Source of the DNA: G963676095 sp963676095
GTDB lineage: Bacteria > Bacteroidota > Bacteroidia > Bacteroidales > Prolixibacteraceae
NCBI GenBank assembly: GCA_963676095.1
Contig: OY781040.1
Coordinates: 186,001 to 250,000 of the forward strand
DNA length: 64,000 nucleotides
Reading direction: 5' to 3'
Shown here in pieces: positions 1 to 8,155 of the stretch. Positions within the stretch are counted from its first letter, which is position 1. Each line of letters starts with the position of its first letter. The notes beneath the pieces were generated by a model. It searched no databases, had not been told where the DNA came from, and saw nothing but the letters and a program-made list of their open reading frames with translations. Both the position numbers and the translations under genes were made by a program.

Positions 1-1103
1 TGATACCTGATCCGGTCTGTAGAAATTTGGAACCAACATCCAGAACCATCCTTCCGATGCCCTTTGTATTCTTTCAACGGGTTTCGAGATTCTTGCCCCG
101 CGTAATAATTTGAACGATATTTCTCCTGATCAAAAAAATCTCCGCCCAGAAGGAATGATAATTGCTCGCATGAAAGCTTTTCAAGTTCATCTATTGTATA
201 ACCGGACATCCTGGCAAACGAGTTATTGGCAAAAACAATTTTGGAATCCTTTACAACAATAATCCCTTGGAGTGACTGTTCAACTATGGTCCGGTAATTT
301 TGTTCCGATTCCAGTAAGGCAGCTTCTGTATATTTTAAGTCACTGACATCCTGAAAAATTTCCAGAATCATAGTATCCCCACGATAGTTAATTAACTTCG
401 CATTCTTTAATATTGGTTTCTCTGTCCCGTCTTCACATTTCACAAGGGTATCCATCCCTTTGAATTCATTCATATGTCCCTCCCATATCGGACAGTTTTT
501 TGATTCTGAACCTTTAGGACAAATCCGGTCACATAAATATCCGATCAATTCATCCTTTCGGAACCCGGTAATCTTGCAGGCCGCTTCATTTACATCCTTA
601 ATAATATAATTTCTATCAATAAGTACAATCCCGCCGGCTATGTTTTCATAAATTGCTGTTAACCGGTCAGATGATTCCTCCAGCTTTTTTTTACTTTCGA
701 GAATAAAAATTTTTTGCCGGTCCAATTCCAGAAAAGTTCTGATTTTACTTAAAAGGATAAATGGGATCACCGGCTTTATCAAATAATCTACAGCCCCGGC
801 CCCATATCCTTCAAGAAGATGAAATTGGTCAGAATAATAAGCGGTAAGAAAGATAATCGGAACCAATTCCCTTTCCGAATCCTGCCGGATCCGTTTTACA
901 AGCTCGATGCCATTCATTCCTGGCATCTGTATATCGACCAATGCAAGGGCCAAATCAATTCCCTTGATCTTGTTTAGCGCTTCTACTGCTGAATTTGTCT
1001 CTATTATATTTATTCTCTCATCTTTAAGAATGGTTTTCAGCAGATTCAAATCCATTGGATTATCATCAACTATAAGTACATTACTTCTTCCAGAAATATC
1101 CAT
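1..1103 (-). CDS. Response regulator receiver-PAS-PAS sensor protein (3' end outside window)
   Basis: Reading the minus strand from an ATG at 1103 gives an open frame of about 367 codons that runs off the left edge. The first ~120 residues form a CheY-like receiver: an early VDDN acidic pocket, LVDIQMPGMNG with the phosphoacceptor Asp, LTAYY, and VDYLIKP with the conserved Lys-Pro. Two PAS domains follow. The first contains a Cys-rich stretch (LCDRICPKG...NCPIW), the second SGYTIDELEKLS. A linker of coiled-coil character joins the receiver to the first PAS. A histidine kinase or other output domain probably lies beyond the window. The start has AGGAGG and a second AAGGAG upstream, an unusually strong Shine-Dalgarno region for this phylum. 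The receiver-PAS-PAS order is read directly; the output is unknown. Confidence 0.85.
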   Translation of the reverse strand, partial: MDISGRSNVLIVDDNPMDLNLLKTILKDERINIIETNSAVEALNKIKGIDLALALVDIQMPGMNGIELVKRIRQDSERELVPIIFLTAYYSDQFHLLEGYGAGAVDYLIKPVIPFILLSKIRTFLELDRQKIFILESKKKLEESSDRLTAIYENIAGGIVLIDRNYIIKDVNEAACKITGFRKDELIGYLCDRICPKGSESKNCPIWEGHMNEFKGMDTLVKCEDGTEKPILKNAKLINYRGDTMILEIFQDVSDLKYTEAALLESEQNYRTIVEQSLQGIIVVKDSKIVFANNSFARMSGYTIDELEKLSCEQLSFLLGGDFFDQEKYRSNYYAGQESRNPLKEYKGHRKDGSGCWFQISTDRIRY

Positions 1104-1492
1104 ATTCTCCTTTTGCCTCCTAAATGTAACGAAATATTATTCCCACGCTGTAGTATATATAAAAATTATTTAATTATCTCTGTTTTAGATCATTTATAAC
1201 GAAAAGATTAACAGTATTTGTATAATTCGAAAAAAAAATTCTTTAATATGAACTGAGGAACTGTTGTATTTGGGATCTTCCGGTAGAAAATGTACAATTC
1301 ATTAAATCTTTATTATCAGACTTATAAAATACGTAGCAGTGGAGGTAGAACGGAATTAAAGAACTCAGCCGACAATTTGCAACGACTCTTCAATTTTGCC
1401 AAGTAAAAATTAAAAAGGGGGAATATTTTACTAAGAAAAGGCTAACCAATGGCATTTATCCACCTTCCCAGTCGGGAACATGCAAAATTGCC
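1104..1492. other. Intergenic region, 389 bp
   Basis: AT-rich spacer between two minus-strand genes. Near its left end, on the minus strand, lies TACATTTA, one base off the TAnnTTTG -7 element, shortly before the sensor gene. No ORF of interest and no convincing terminator for the acyltransferase gene was seen; only a 5-bp hairpin (TTCCC/GGGAA) follows its stop codon. Confidence 0.5.
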
Positions 1493-3283
1493 CTATTCCC
1501 TGTTCCAGTAAAACCTATTTAAAATTGATCCATCATTCGCCTCTTTCGAAAGCGACTCAATCGTGTTTTTAGGTACATCATAAACATCAAGTAGAATCAA
1601 GCCATCCAGACAGTTGTTAAACTTCGGATCTACGTTGAATCCTATTATTTTGGCATTCAGCTTAATATATTTTTTTAATAAAACCGGCAATCCCGTGTTT
1701 AACTCGTCGACATCTCCAATAAAACGATCAAGCATATTGATATCGTCCATATTTTCCATAATCACGTTAATATTCGGATCCTGGCTTTTGAATTTAAAGG
1801 TGTTCCTGGGAGCGATCAGACGGGCCATGTTCCAGTCAAAATGATGTGACATGATGAACTTGATGATCATTTCCTTGGAAATCGAGGAATAGTTGTTGCT
1901 AATACTGACGGGCCCCATCAAATAACGATATTCGGGATTTTTCAATAAAAAATAAAGGATCCCCTTCCACAACAGGAACAGGGACATTGGCTGCCGTTGG
2001 TATTCCTTTACAACAAACGACCGTCCAAGCTCAAGAGACTGCTGGAGAACGGGTACGAAACTATCTTTTAAGCGGAAAAGGCTCTGTACATAAAAACCTC
2101 TTGTTCCGAACTGGTGGAGGATGTCTGCCCCCTTTCCGATACGGTAGGCACCAACAATCCGCTTTCCTTCCTCGTCCCAAATAAAAAGTTGAAAATAATA
2201 AAGATCGAATTCGTCGAGATCGATGCTGCGGTTAGTTCCCTCTCCTACTTCACGGAAAGTTAGTTCTCTGAGCCGACCTATTTCATTCAAAATATTTGGA
2301 ATGTCATTAGACGGGGCACAATATATAGCAAAATTTTTTAGCCGGAACAGTAGCCGTTCCTCTTCTATTTTCTTGATTTCCTGCAAAATTATCTCCCCGG
2401 AAATCTCAGGGACCACAGCTTCCTGCTTTGGAAGTCGCTTTAACGAGTAATTAAAGAAACGTTTTACCTCAACACTACTGTTCATACTATATGTCTTTGC
2501 CCTTAGGTACCTGCCGAACTGATATATTTCAGGAAAATTCTCCTGTTCCTTCAATGAGATAGCTGAACCAATGCGTACTTTTACAGGTTTCTTCTTCTTG
2601 TTCAAGAGCTCGGAAGGAAGTTTAGCCGTCCTCAGGTTAGGATGTATCAGACCAATAAGATGGAAGAGCCAGCTGTTCTTCCCGCTAAAATGAACCGGAA
2701 CGACAGGCACCCTGGCCTTCTTAATAAATTTTAGTACCGGGTATTGCCATTGCCTGTCCGATATTTTGTTTGATGCGTCATAGCTAGAAACTTCACCTGC
2801 AGGGAAAATACAAAGTGCTCCTCCGTTTTGAAGGTGTTCAAACGCATTTTTTATGCCTCCGATACTTGATTTTGCCCCTTTATGATCCTCAAAAGGATTA
2901 ACCGCCAGGAAAAAGTTGCTGATAGGTTCCACCCTCTTTAATAAAAAATTAGCCATTACCTTGATATCCGGACGTAACTGGCCAAGGATCTTTATCAGCA
3001 AAATTCCATCGAGCCCCCCGTAGGGATGGTTCGACACCACAATAAACGGGCCCGTTTTAGGAATTTTCTTCAGTTCACAAGGGTCAAACTCATAAGTGAC
3101 TTCAAGTATCTTTATTAGCTCGTCGACAAAATCAATTCCTTTTTTATCGCCGATCTGCCCGTATATTTTATTGAGTTTACTAAAACGCAAAACATACATA
3201 ATAAACTTGGCCAGGTTTTCACCTCCTAAATAGGCCAGATAAGGACTGGCTTGTAAGATATCCTTCGGTTTTACTAATTCCAT
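1493..3283 (-). CDS. OlsF-like bifunctional acyltransferase (ornithine/glycine lipid synthesis)
   Basis: A 596-residue cytoplasmic or membrane-associated protein with two parts. Residues ~75-290 are an O-acyltransferase of the lysophosphatidate-acyltransferase superfamily: NHPYGGLDG (His86, Asp92), a FPAGEVSSY substrate block at ~160-168, and the VPVVPVHFSG block at ~193-201. Residues ~310-560 look like the OlsB/'hemolysin' GNAT-type N-acyltransferase (RELTFREVGEGTNRS, YRIGKGADILHQFG, LELGRSFV). This order matches OlsF, in which the C-terminal half N-acylates an amino acid and the N-terminal half adds a second acyl chain; split glycine-lipid enzymes are known in Bacteroides. The amino acid used (ornithine, glycine or other) cannot be read from sequence. 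It appears monocistronic. Confidence 0.82.
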   Translation of the reverse strand: MELVKPKDILQASPYLAYLGGENLAKFIMYVLRFSKLNKIYGQIGDKKGIDFVDELIKILEVTYEFDPCELKKIPKTGPFIVVSNHPYGGLDGILLIKILGQLRPDIKVMANFLLKRVEPISNFFLAVNPFEDHKGAKSSIGGIKNAFEHLQNGGALCIFPAGEVSSYDASNKISDRQWQYPVLKFIKKARVPVVPVHFSGKNSWLFHLIGLIHPNLRTAKLPSELLNKKKKPVKVRIGSAISLKEQENFPEIYQFGRYLRAKTYSMNSSVEVKRFFNYSLKRLPKQEAVVPEISGEIILQEIKKIEEERLLFRLKNFAIYCAPSNDIPNILNEIGRLRELTFREVGEGTNRSIDLDEFDLYYFQLFIWDEEGKRIVGAYRIGKGADILHQFGTRGFYVQSLFRLKDSFVPVLQQSLELGRSFVVKEYQRQPMSLFLLWKGILYFLLKNPEYRYLMGPVSISNNYSSISKEMIIKFIMSHHFDWNMARLIAPRNTFKFKSQDPNINVIMENMDDINMLDRFIGDVDELNTGLPVLLKKYIKLNAKIIGFNVDPKFNNCLDGLILLDVYDVPKNTIESLSKEANDGSILNRFYWNRE

Positions 3284-3400
3284 TGCAGAATGTTAAACAA
3301 CGTAAAAATATAAATCAATCCTGAAATTTTAACTACAAAGCAACCACATTTTTTGGAAATGGCAACACGAAGGCTCCAAATAAAAAAAGACTTAAATATC

Positions 3401-3431
3401 TTTAGAATTAGATAAAACAGTTCTAACTTTG
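3401..3431 (+). promoter_or_regulatory. Bacteroidota-type promoter for ygiQ-family gene
   Basis: TTTA(G) at 3401 and TAACTTTG at 3424-3431 are separated by 19 bp, close to the TTTG-N19-TAnnTTTG consensus of the phylum's primary sigma factor. The expected transcript start is near 3438, about 65 nt before the start codon at 3502. Confidence 0.65.
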
Positions 3432-3501
3432 CACTCCGTTATAGCGAAATGAAAACATTATCAACAGGAAAAAACAAAATTATCAGTATTTTACAGATTA
3501 A

Positions 3502-5346
3502 ATGAATATCCTTTATCAAAAATACAAAACATCAAGTTGGCTACCGACCTCCAAAAAAGAAGTAGAGGAAAGGGGCTGGGATGAACTGGATGTCATTCTT
3601 TTTACAGGCGATGCGTACATCGATCATCCTTCCTTTGGTGCTGCTGTTATAGGCAGAGTACTTGAATCAGAGGGATTAAGGGTTGCTGTTATTCCACAAC
3701 CCAACTGGCAGGATGATTTAAGAGATTTTAAAAAATTAGGGGCGCCCCGTCTTTTCTTTGCTGTCACCTCCGGAAATATGGATTCGATGGTGAATCATTA
3801 TACAGCCAATAAACGAAAACGGTCGAACGACGCCTACACTCCTGGCGGACAAACAGGGAAACGCCCCGATTATGCCCTAACTGTTTACTGTAATGTCCTA
3901 AAAAAATTATATCCGGAGATCCCCTTAATTGTCGGAGGTATCGAAGCTTCGCTCAGGCGGGTTACCCATTACGACTATTGGCAGGATAAACTAAAACCTT
4001 CTGTTTTGAAGGATACTGGAGCCGATTTATTATTCTACGGTATGGGCGAAAAATCGTTGATCGAGTATGCCCGGCTAGTAAAAAAAGGAATAAATCCAAG
4101 GAGCCTTACCAACATTCCCCAAACAGCATTTCTGGTTAATAAAGATGAATTTTACGCTACCCAAAAGAAATGGAATAGCATTGAACTTTTTTCGCACGAA
4201 GAATGTCTTGCCGATAAAAAGAAATTCGCAAAAAATTTCATGCACATTGAAGAGGAATCGAATAAAGCCGAAGCCAATAAAATTATCCAGCATATTGATA
4301 ACCAAATGGTTGTTGTAAATCCGCCATGGCCTCCTCTTAACGAGAAAGAGATCGACCGGTTTTACGACTACCCTTTCACCAGATTACCTCATCCCCGTTA
4401 CAGGGAAAAAGGAATAATCCCCGCATACGAAATGATCAGACACTCTATCAACAGCCATCGAGGGTGTTTCGGAGGATGTACGTTCTGTACCATTTCAGCC
4501 CATCAGGGTAAGTTCATTGCAAGCCGTTCCAGCCAATCTGTTCTTAAAGAAGTTGAACAGGTCACAAATATGCCTGATTTTAAAGGTTATATATCCGATA
4601 TCGGAGGACCTTCTGCAAACATGTATAAAATGAAAGGCATCCATGAAGAAATCTGCATGAAGTGCAAACGGCCTTCATGCATTTTCCCAGATGTCTGCAA
4701 AAACCTGAACACAGATCATAAGCCTATGCTGGACCTGTATCACGAGATCAGAAAAAATCCCAAAGTAAAAAAAGCGTTCATCGGGAGCGGTATTCGTTAT
4801 GATATGATCCTGCATAAAACGAATAATGAACAGATCAACAAAAACAACATGACTTACCTTAGGGAAATTATTAAGTACCATATTTCAGGACGGTTAAAAG
4901 TGGCTCCCGAGCACACTTCCGATGATGTTCTACGCATTATGAGAAAACCATCTTTTAGCTTATTTTATAAGTTAAACAGGGTGTTTAATGAAATCAATAA
5001 ACAGGAAGGACTTAATCAACAGCTTGTTCCCTATTTTATTTCCAGCCATCCCGGCTGCCATGATGTTGATATGGCCAACCTCGCTGCAGAAACAAAGAAA
5101 CTTGATTTTAAACTTGAGCAGGTGCAGGATTTTACCCCGACCCCAATGACATTGGCAACAGTCATCTTTTACACAGGTTTTCATCCATATACCATGGAAG
5201 AAGTATTCACTGCAAAAACCAAGAAGGAAAAACTGAGCCAGCGGAAGTTCTTTTTCTGGTATAAGCGGGAATACCAGCAACAGATCAGGCAGGAACTCCT
5301 TCGCATCAACAGGAAAGACCTGCTTACAAAAATTCTAGGCAATTAA
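3502..5346 (+). CDS. YgiQ family radical SAM protein
   Basis: The 614-residue protein carries the radical-SAM cluster motif as Cys322-x3-Cys326-x2-Cys329 within HRGCFGGCTFC, which binds a [4Fe-4S] cluster and S-adenosylmethionine. The N-terminal ~300 residues hold the UPF0313/YgiQ domain (DVILFTGDAYIDHPSFG at the start, GGIEASLRR near 155). A second Cys group around ~395 (CMKCKRPSC) is typical of the family and may hold another metal site. The C-terminus is basic. Family length is usually 600-740 residues, so this is complete. The biochemical role of YgiQ is not established. It stands alone, with its own promoter upstream. Confidence 0.9.
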   Translation: MNILYQKYKTSSWLPTSKKEVEERGWDELDVILFTGDAYIDHPSFGAAVIGRVLESEGLRVAVIPQPNWQDDLRDFKKLGAPRLFFAVTSGNMDSMVNHYTANKRKRSNDAYTPGGQTGKRPDYALTVYCNVLKKLYPEIPLIVGGIEASLRRVTHYDYWQDKLKPSVLKDTGADLLFYGMGEKSLIEYARLVKKGINPRSLTNIPQTAFLVNKDEFYATQKKWNSIELFSHEECLADKKKFAKNFMHIEEESNKAEANKIIQHIDNQMVVVNPPWPPLNEKEIDRFYDYPFTRLPHPRYREKGIIPAYEMIRHSINSHRGCFGGCTFCTISAHQGKFIASRSSQSVLKEVEQVTNMPDFKGYISDIGGPSANMYKMKGIHEEICMKCKRPSCIFPDVCKNLNTDHKPMLDLYHEIRKNPKVKKAFIGSGIRYDMILHKTNNEQINKNNMTYLREIIKYHISGRLKVAPEHTSDDVLRIMRKPSFSLFYKLNRVFNEINKQEGLNQQLVPYFISSHPGCHDVDMANLAAETKKLDFKLEQVQDFTPTPMTLATVIFYTGFHPYTMEEVFTAKTKKEKLSQRKFFFWYKREYQQQIRQELLRINRKDLLTKILGN

Positions 5347-5562
5347 AGAGGGGGTGATAAATTTACAGTTAAATGGGTTGAATAGGTTGACACTTCGCTG
5401 TTTTTGCAGAAAACGAAAAGGGCGGAGACTGTCAACAAAAAAATGGCAGCGAAGCTCGAAAAATTGTTTGACAACATTCCAGAAGCGAAATAATCAAACG
5501 ACCAAACGCCTCAGCTTTAAACCATCTTAACAACAGGATATAGAAAATATGATCACCAGTGC
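5347..5562. other. Intergenic region, convergent genes
   Basis: Spacer between the ends of the ygiQ-family gene and rny. It contains an imperfect long inverted repeat with outer arms GTTGACA (about 5386) and TGTCAAC (about 5430), and a further TTTGACAAC downstream. No coding signal was recognised. Confidence 0.35.
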
Positions 5563-5599
5563 AAAAAGGCCAGTCTGGAATGAATCCCAAACCGGCCTT
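5563..5599 (-). terminator. Intrinsic terminator of rny
   Basis: On the minus strand a 13-bp stem (AAGGCCGGTTTGG paired with CCAGACTGGCCTT, two G-U wobbles) is followed by a U run. It lies about 50 nt past the rny stop codon. Confidence 0.75.
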
Positions 5600-5648
5600 A
5601 GAATATTGAAAAATAACAAATTACGTACTAACTTTATGAAAAGTGCTA

Positions 5649-7202
5649 TTATTTCGCGTAATTAACGGCTCTCATCTCACGAATTACTGTAATCTTAATT
5701 TGCCCCGGATAAGTCATTTCATCCTGAATATGCTTTGCTATGTCATATGATAGCTGTTCCGTCTCCTTATCAGAAATCTTGTCGCTCCCCACTATAACGC
5801 GCAACTCCCGGCCCGCCTGTATTGCATATGTTTTGAGTACTCCCGGGTATGAAAGAGCCAGGTCTTCAAGAGCCTTTAATCTCTTAATATAGGATTCGAC
5901 AACTTCTCTTCTTGCTCCAGGACGTGCACCTGAAATAGCATCGCAAACCTGCACAATAGGGGCCAATAGTGTCTGCATCTCCACCTCATCATGGTGGGCA
6001 CCAATTGCATTACAAATTTCCGGTTTTTCCTTGTATTTTTCAGCAAGTTTCATTCCAAGAACTGCATGCGGCAACTCCGGTTCATCGTCAGGGACTTTAC
6101 CAATATCGTGCAGCAAGCCGGCACGTTTAGCCCATTTAGGGTTTAAACCAAGTTCTGACGCCATGATCGCACAAAGGTTTGCTACCTCTCTGGAATGTTG
6201 CAACAGATTTTGTCCATAGGACGAACGGTACTTCATTTTTCCGATCAGACGAACCAATTCCGGATGTAAACCATGAATTCCAAGGTCAATAGCAGTACGC
6301 TTACCTGTTTCTATAATTTCATCTTCAACCTGTTTCTTCACTTTTGCAACTACCTCCTCGATACGTGCCGGATGGATACGGCCGTCAGTGACAAGTTGGT
6401 GCAATGCAAGTCGTGCGACTTCTCTCCGTACCGGATCAAAACCTGAAAGCACAATTGCCTCAGGGGTATCGTCAACAATAATCTCAACTCCTGTAGCAGA
6501 CTCAAGAGCACGGATATTACGACCCTCACGCCCGATAATACGACCTTTGATCTCATCACTTTCAATGTGAAAGATGGTCACTGCATTCTCTATCGCGGTT
6601 TCCGTAGCAACCCGTTGGATCGTCTTTACAACAATCTTCTTGGCCTCCTTATTGGCAGTCAGTTTAGCTTCTTCAATAATCTCGTTAATCGAAGACATTG
6701 CTTCTGCTTTTGCCTCGTTCTTCAACGATTCTGTCAATTGGCTTTTTGCCTCCTCTGCAGACAACCCGGATATGGCTTCAAGCCGGTCGACCTGCTGTTT
6801 ATGCAATTTTTCAAGATCTTCCTCCTTCTGCTGTACCATTCCCAACTGTGTTGTCAGGTTCTCACGAATAACCTCGATCTCTTTCTTTTCAATTTCAAAA
6901 TCTTTAATCCTGCGCTGAAATTCATCTTTTCTCTGAATAAAAGCAGCTTCCTTTTGTTTTAGCTTTGTTTCCAGTAAATTAATTTTACCATTCTTTTCAT
7001 TGATATACTTTTCATGCTCAGCCTTCAACTGAAGAAACTTTTCCTTAGCCTGAAGAATTTTATCTTTTTTGATGACCTCCCCCTCTGCTTCAGCCTCACT
7101 GACTATCTTTTTCTTCTTTCCCTGGATGGCTTTGTCCCAAAGAAAATAGGAAATAGTCCCACCCACCAGAAAACCTAAAATCACATATAAAATTATTTCC
7201 AT
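5649..7202 (-). CDS. rny: Ribonuclease Y
   Basis: A 517-residue membrane-anchored endoribonuclease that starts bulk mRNA decay by internal cleavage. Residues 1-20 are a single transmembrane anchor (ILYVILGFLVGGTISYFL). A long charged coiled coil follows to ~190. A KH RNA-binding domain carries GRIIGREGRNIRALE (~212-226), and the metal-dependent HD domain carries HDIGK near residue 363. Length and domain order match RNase Y of other phyla. It is the last gene of a minus-strand group with the coiled-coil gene and zapA, separated from zapA by a strong hairpin (7229-7295), so its expression may depend on read-through or on processing of that structure. Confidence 0.96.
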   Translation of the reverse strand: MEIILYVILGFLVGGTISYFLWDKAIQGKKKKIVSEAEAEGEVIKKDKILQAKEKFLQLKAEHEKYINEKNGKINLLETKLKQKEAAFIQRKDEFQRRIKDFEIEKKEIEVIRENLTTQLGMVQQKEEDLEKLHKQQVDRLEAISGLSAEEAKSQLTESLKNEAKAEAMSSINEIIEEAKLTANKEAKKIVVKTIQRVATETAIENAVTIFHIESDEIKGRIIGREGRNIRALESATGVEIIVDDTPEAIVLSGFDPVRREVARLALHQLVTDGRIHPARIEEVVAKVKKQVEDEIIETGKRTAIDLGIHGLHPELVRLIGKMKYRSSYGQNLLQHSREVANLCAIMASELGLNPKWAKRAGLLHDIGKVPDDEPELPHAVLGMKLAEKYKEKPEICNAIGAHHDEVEMQTLLAPIVQVCDAISGARPGARREVVESYIKRLKALEDLALSYPGVLKTYAIQAGRELRVIVGSDKISDKETEQLSYDIAKHIQDEMTYPGQIKITVIREMRAVNYAK

Positions 7203-7228
7203 ACTTATATAGTGTTACTTTAATTAAT

Positions 7229-7295
7229 AAAAAAAGCCTGCATTTTAACTCACTATCTAGCTAAAACTATGATAGTGAGTAAAAAAGCGGGCTTC
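7229..7295 (-). terminator. Long hairpin with U-run between zapA and rny
   Basis: On the minus strand two 25-nt arms (7271-7295 and 7233-7257) pair with three mismatches around a 13-nt loop. The loop-proximal 10 bp (ACTCACTATC/GATAGTGAGT) are perfect. Seven U residues follow. This has the shape of an intrinsic terminator or attenuator. Only ~26 nt separate the U run from the rny start, leaving no space for an ordinary promoter downstream. Confidence 0.7.
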
Positions 7296-7313
7296 GATAT
7301 ATTTTTTATCCTT

Positions 7314-7607
7314 CTATTCGTTTAATGACAAATATTCATTCAATTGTTCGTCAAGCAACCTAATTTCATCCACAAAAGGAGAAAAATCAGCTTGCTCTTC
7401 CATTTCCAGGTTTTTTAATACAAACTGAAAAGCTGTCATTGCCAGAAAATCCTGCGCATCCTGATTGGCGTACTTCTTTTTGTATTCAAGAACGATATCA
7501 TTAATCATTTTAGCAGCTTTCCGGCACTTCTCCTCCTGCATCCGATCAATCCTCAGCGGATAAATCCTCCCGTTGATATTAATATTTATTGAAAGCTCGT
7601 TTGTCAT
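7314..7607 (-). CDS. zapA: Cell division protein ZapA
   Basis: A 97-residue protein with the ZapA fold: an N-terminal beta-hairpin (LSINININGRIYPLRI) followed by two helices, the second a coiled coil (AMTAFQFVLKNLEMEEQ...LDEQLNEYL). ZapA binds FtsZ filaments and bundles them at midcell. It starts 15 nt after the stop of the coiled-coil gene upstream, so the two are co-transcribed. The neighbouring order coiled-coil gene-zapA-rny recurs in Bacteroidota. Length is normal. Confidence 0.88.
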   Translation of the reverse strand: MTNELSINININGRIYPLRIDRMQEEKCRKAAKMINDIVLEYKKKYANQDAQDFLAMTAFQFVLKNLEMEEQADFSPFVDEIRLLDEQLNEYLSLNE

Positions 7608-7622
7608 TTGTTTATGTATTAG

Positions 7623-7916
7623 CTACACATTTAATTGAGCAATACATTTATCAATTTCCCGCACTATTCTGTTAATTCGCTGTTTCACCTGCTGCTTTTC
7701 ATTATCGGTAACAGATAAAACCTTCGCAATTTTTAAATTATCATACTTCCTGACCAGACGTTCATTTTCAGTTTTTAAAGTGTCAATCTCATTTTTCAAC
7801 TTATCCAGTTCACCAATAAGCTGTTCTTTTTCATGCTTTAAACGATCATGTTTTTGCATAAAGAACCTGAGCTTCGCCTTAAAATCATCAAGTAAATTTT
7901 GATCCTGATCTGTCAT
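7623..7916 (-). CDS. Small coiled-coil protein upstream of zapA (ZapB-like?)
   Basis: A 97-residue protein, almost entirely heptad-repeat coiled coil (residues ~5-75: KAKLRFFMQKHDRLKHEKEQ and onward) with a short charged C-terminal helix. There is no signal peptide or membrane segment. Its place directly before zapA suggests a role in the division ring, comparable to ZapB, but the resemblance is structural only. A perfect 10-bp inverted repeat covers its predicted promoter -7 element. The start at 7916 is preceded by AAGCATACTGG, with no clear Shine-Dalgarno site. Confidence 0.72.
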   Translation of the reverse strand: MTDQDQNLLDDFKAKLRFFMQKHDRLKHEKEQLIGELDKLKNEIDTLKTENERLVRKYDNLKIAKVLSVTDNEKQQVKQRINRIVREIDKCIAQLNV

Positions 7917-7930
7917 TCCAGTATGCTTTC

Positions 7931-7957
7931 TTGGACAAAATTAATATTTTTGTCCAA
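7931..7957. promoter_or_regulatory. Perfect palindrome overlapping the promoter of the zapA group
   Basis: TTGGACAAAA (7931-7940) and TTTTGTCCAA (7948-7957) are exact inverted repeats around a 7-nt spacer. On the minus strand TAATTTTG (complement of 7936-7943) fits the TAnnTTTG -7 element and sits inside the repeat, about 20 nt before the coiled-coil gene. This arrangement suggests an operator for a dimeric repressor. Confidence 0.55.
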
Positions 7958-8155
7958 TTGATCGCACGCTGAATGTGTTATTTGTTGAAGAGCATCAAGA
8001 ATTGGCACTAACGGAAACTAAAAATAGGCTTTTCATAGCTGAAACAAATTCCCTAAAAATTAACGGGTCGTTTAACCATTTTACTTGGTAGGCACATGTA
8101 AAAGCGGAAATAAAACTATCGGGCTAAAAAAATATTTATTTATAAAAAACAACAT

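Noticed and set aside
7203..7313. 6S RNA next to zapA
   Set aside because: 6S genes neighbour zapA in proteobacteria, but the gap is only 111 nt and holds a simple terminator-like hairpin, not the ~180-nt open-bubble structure.
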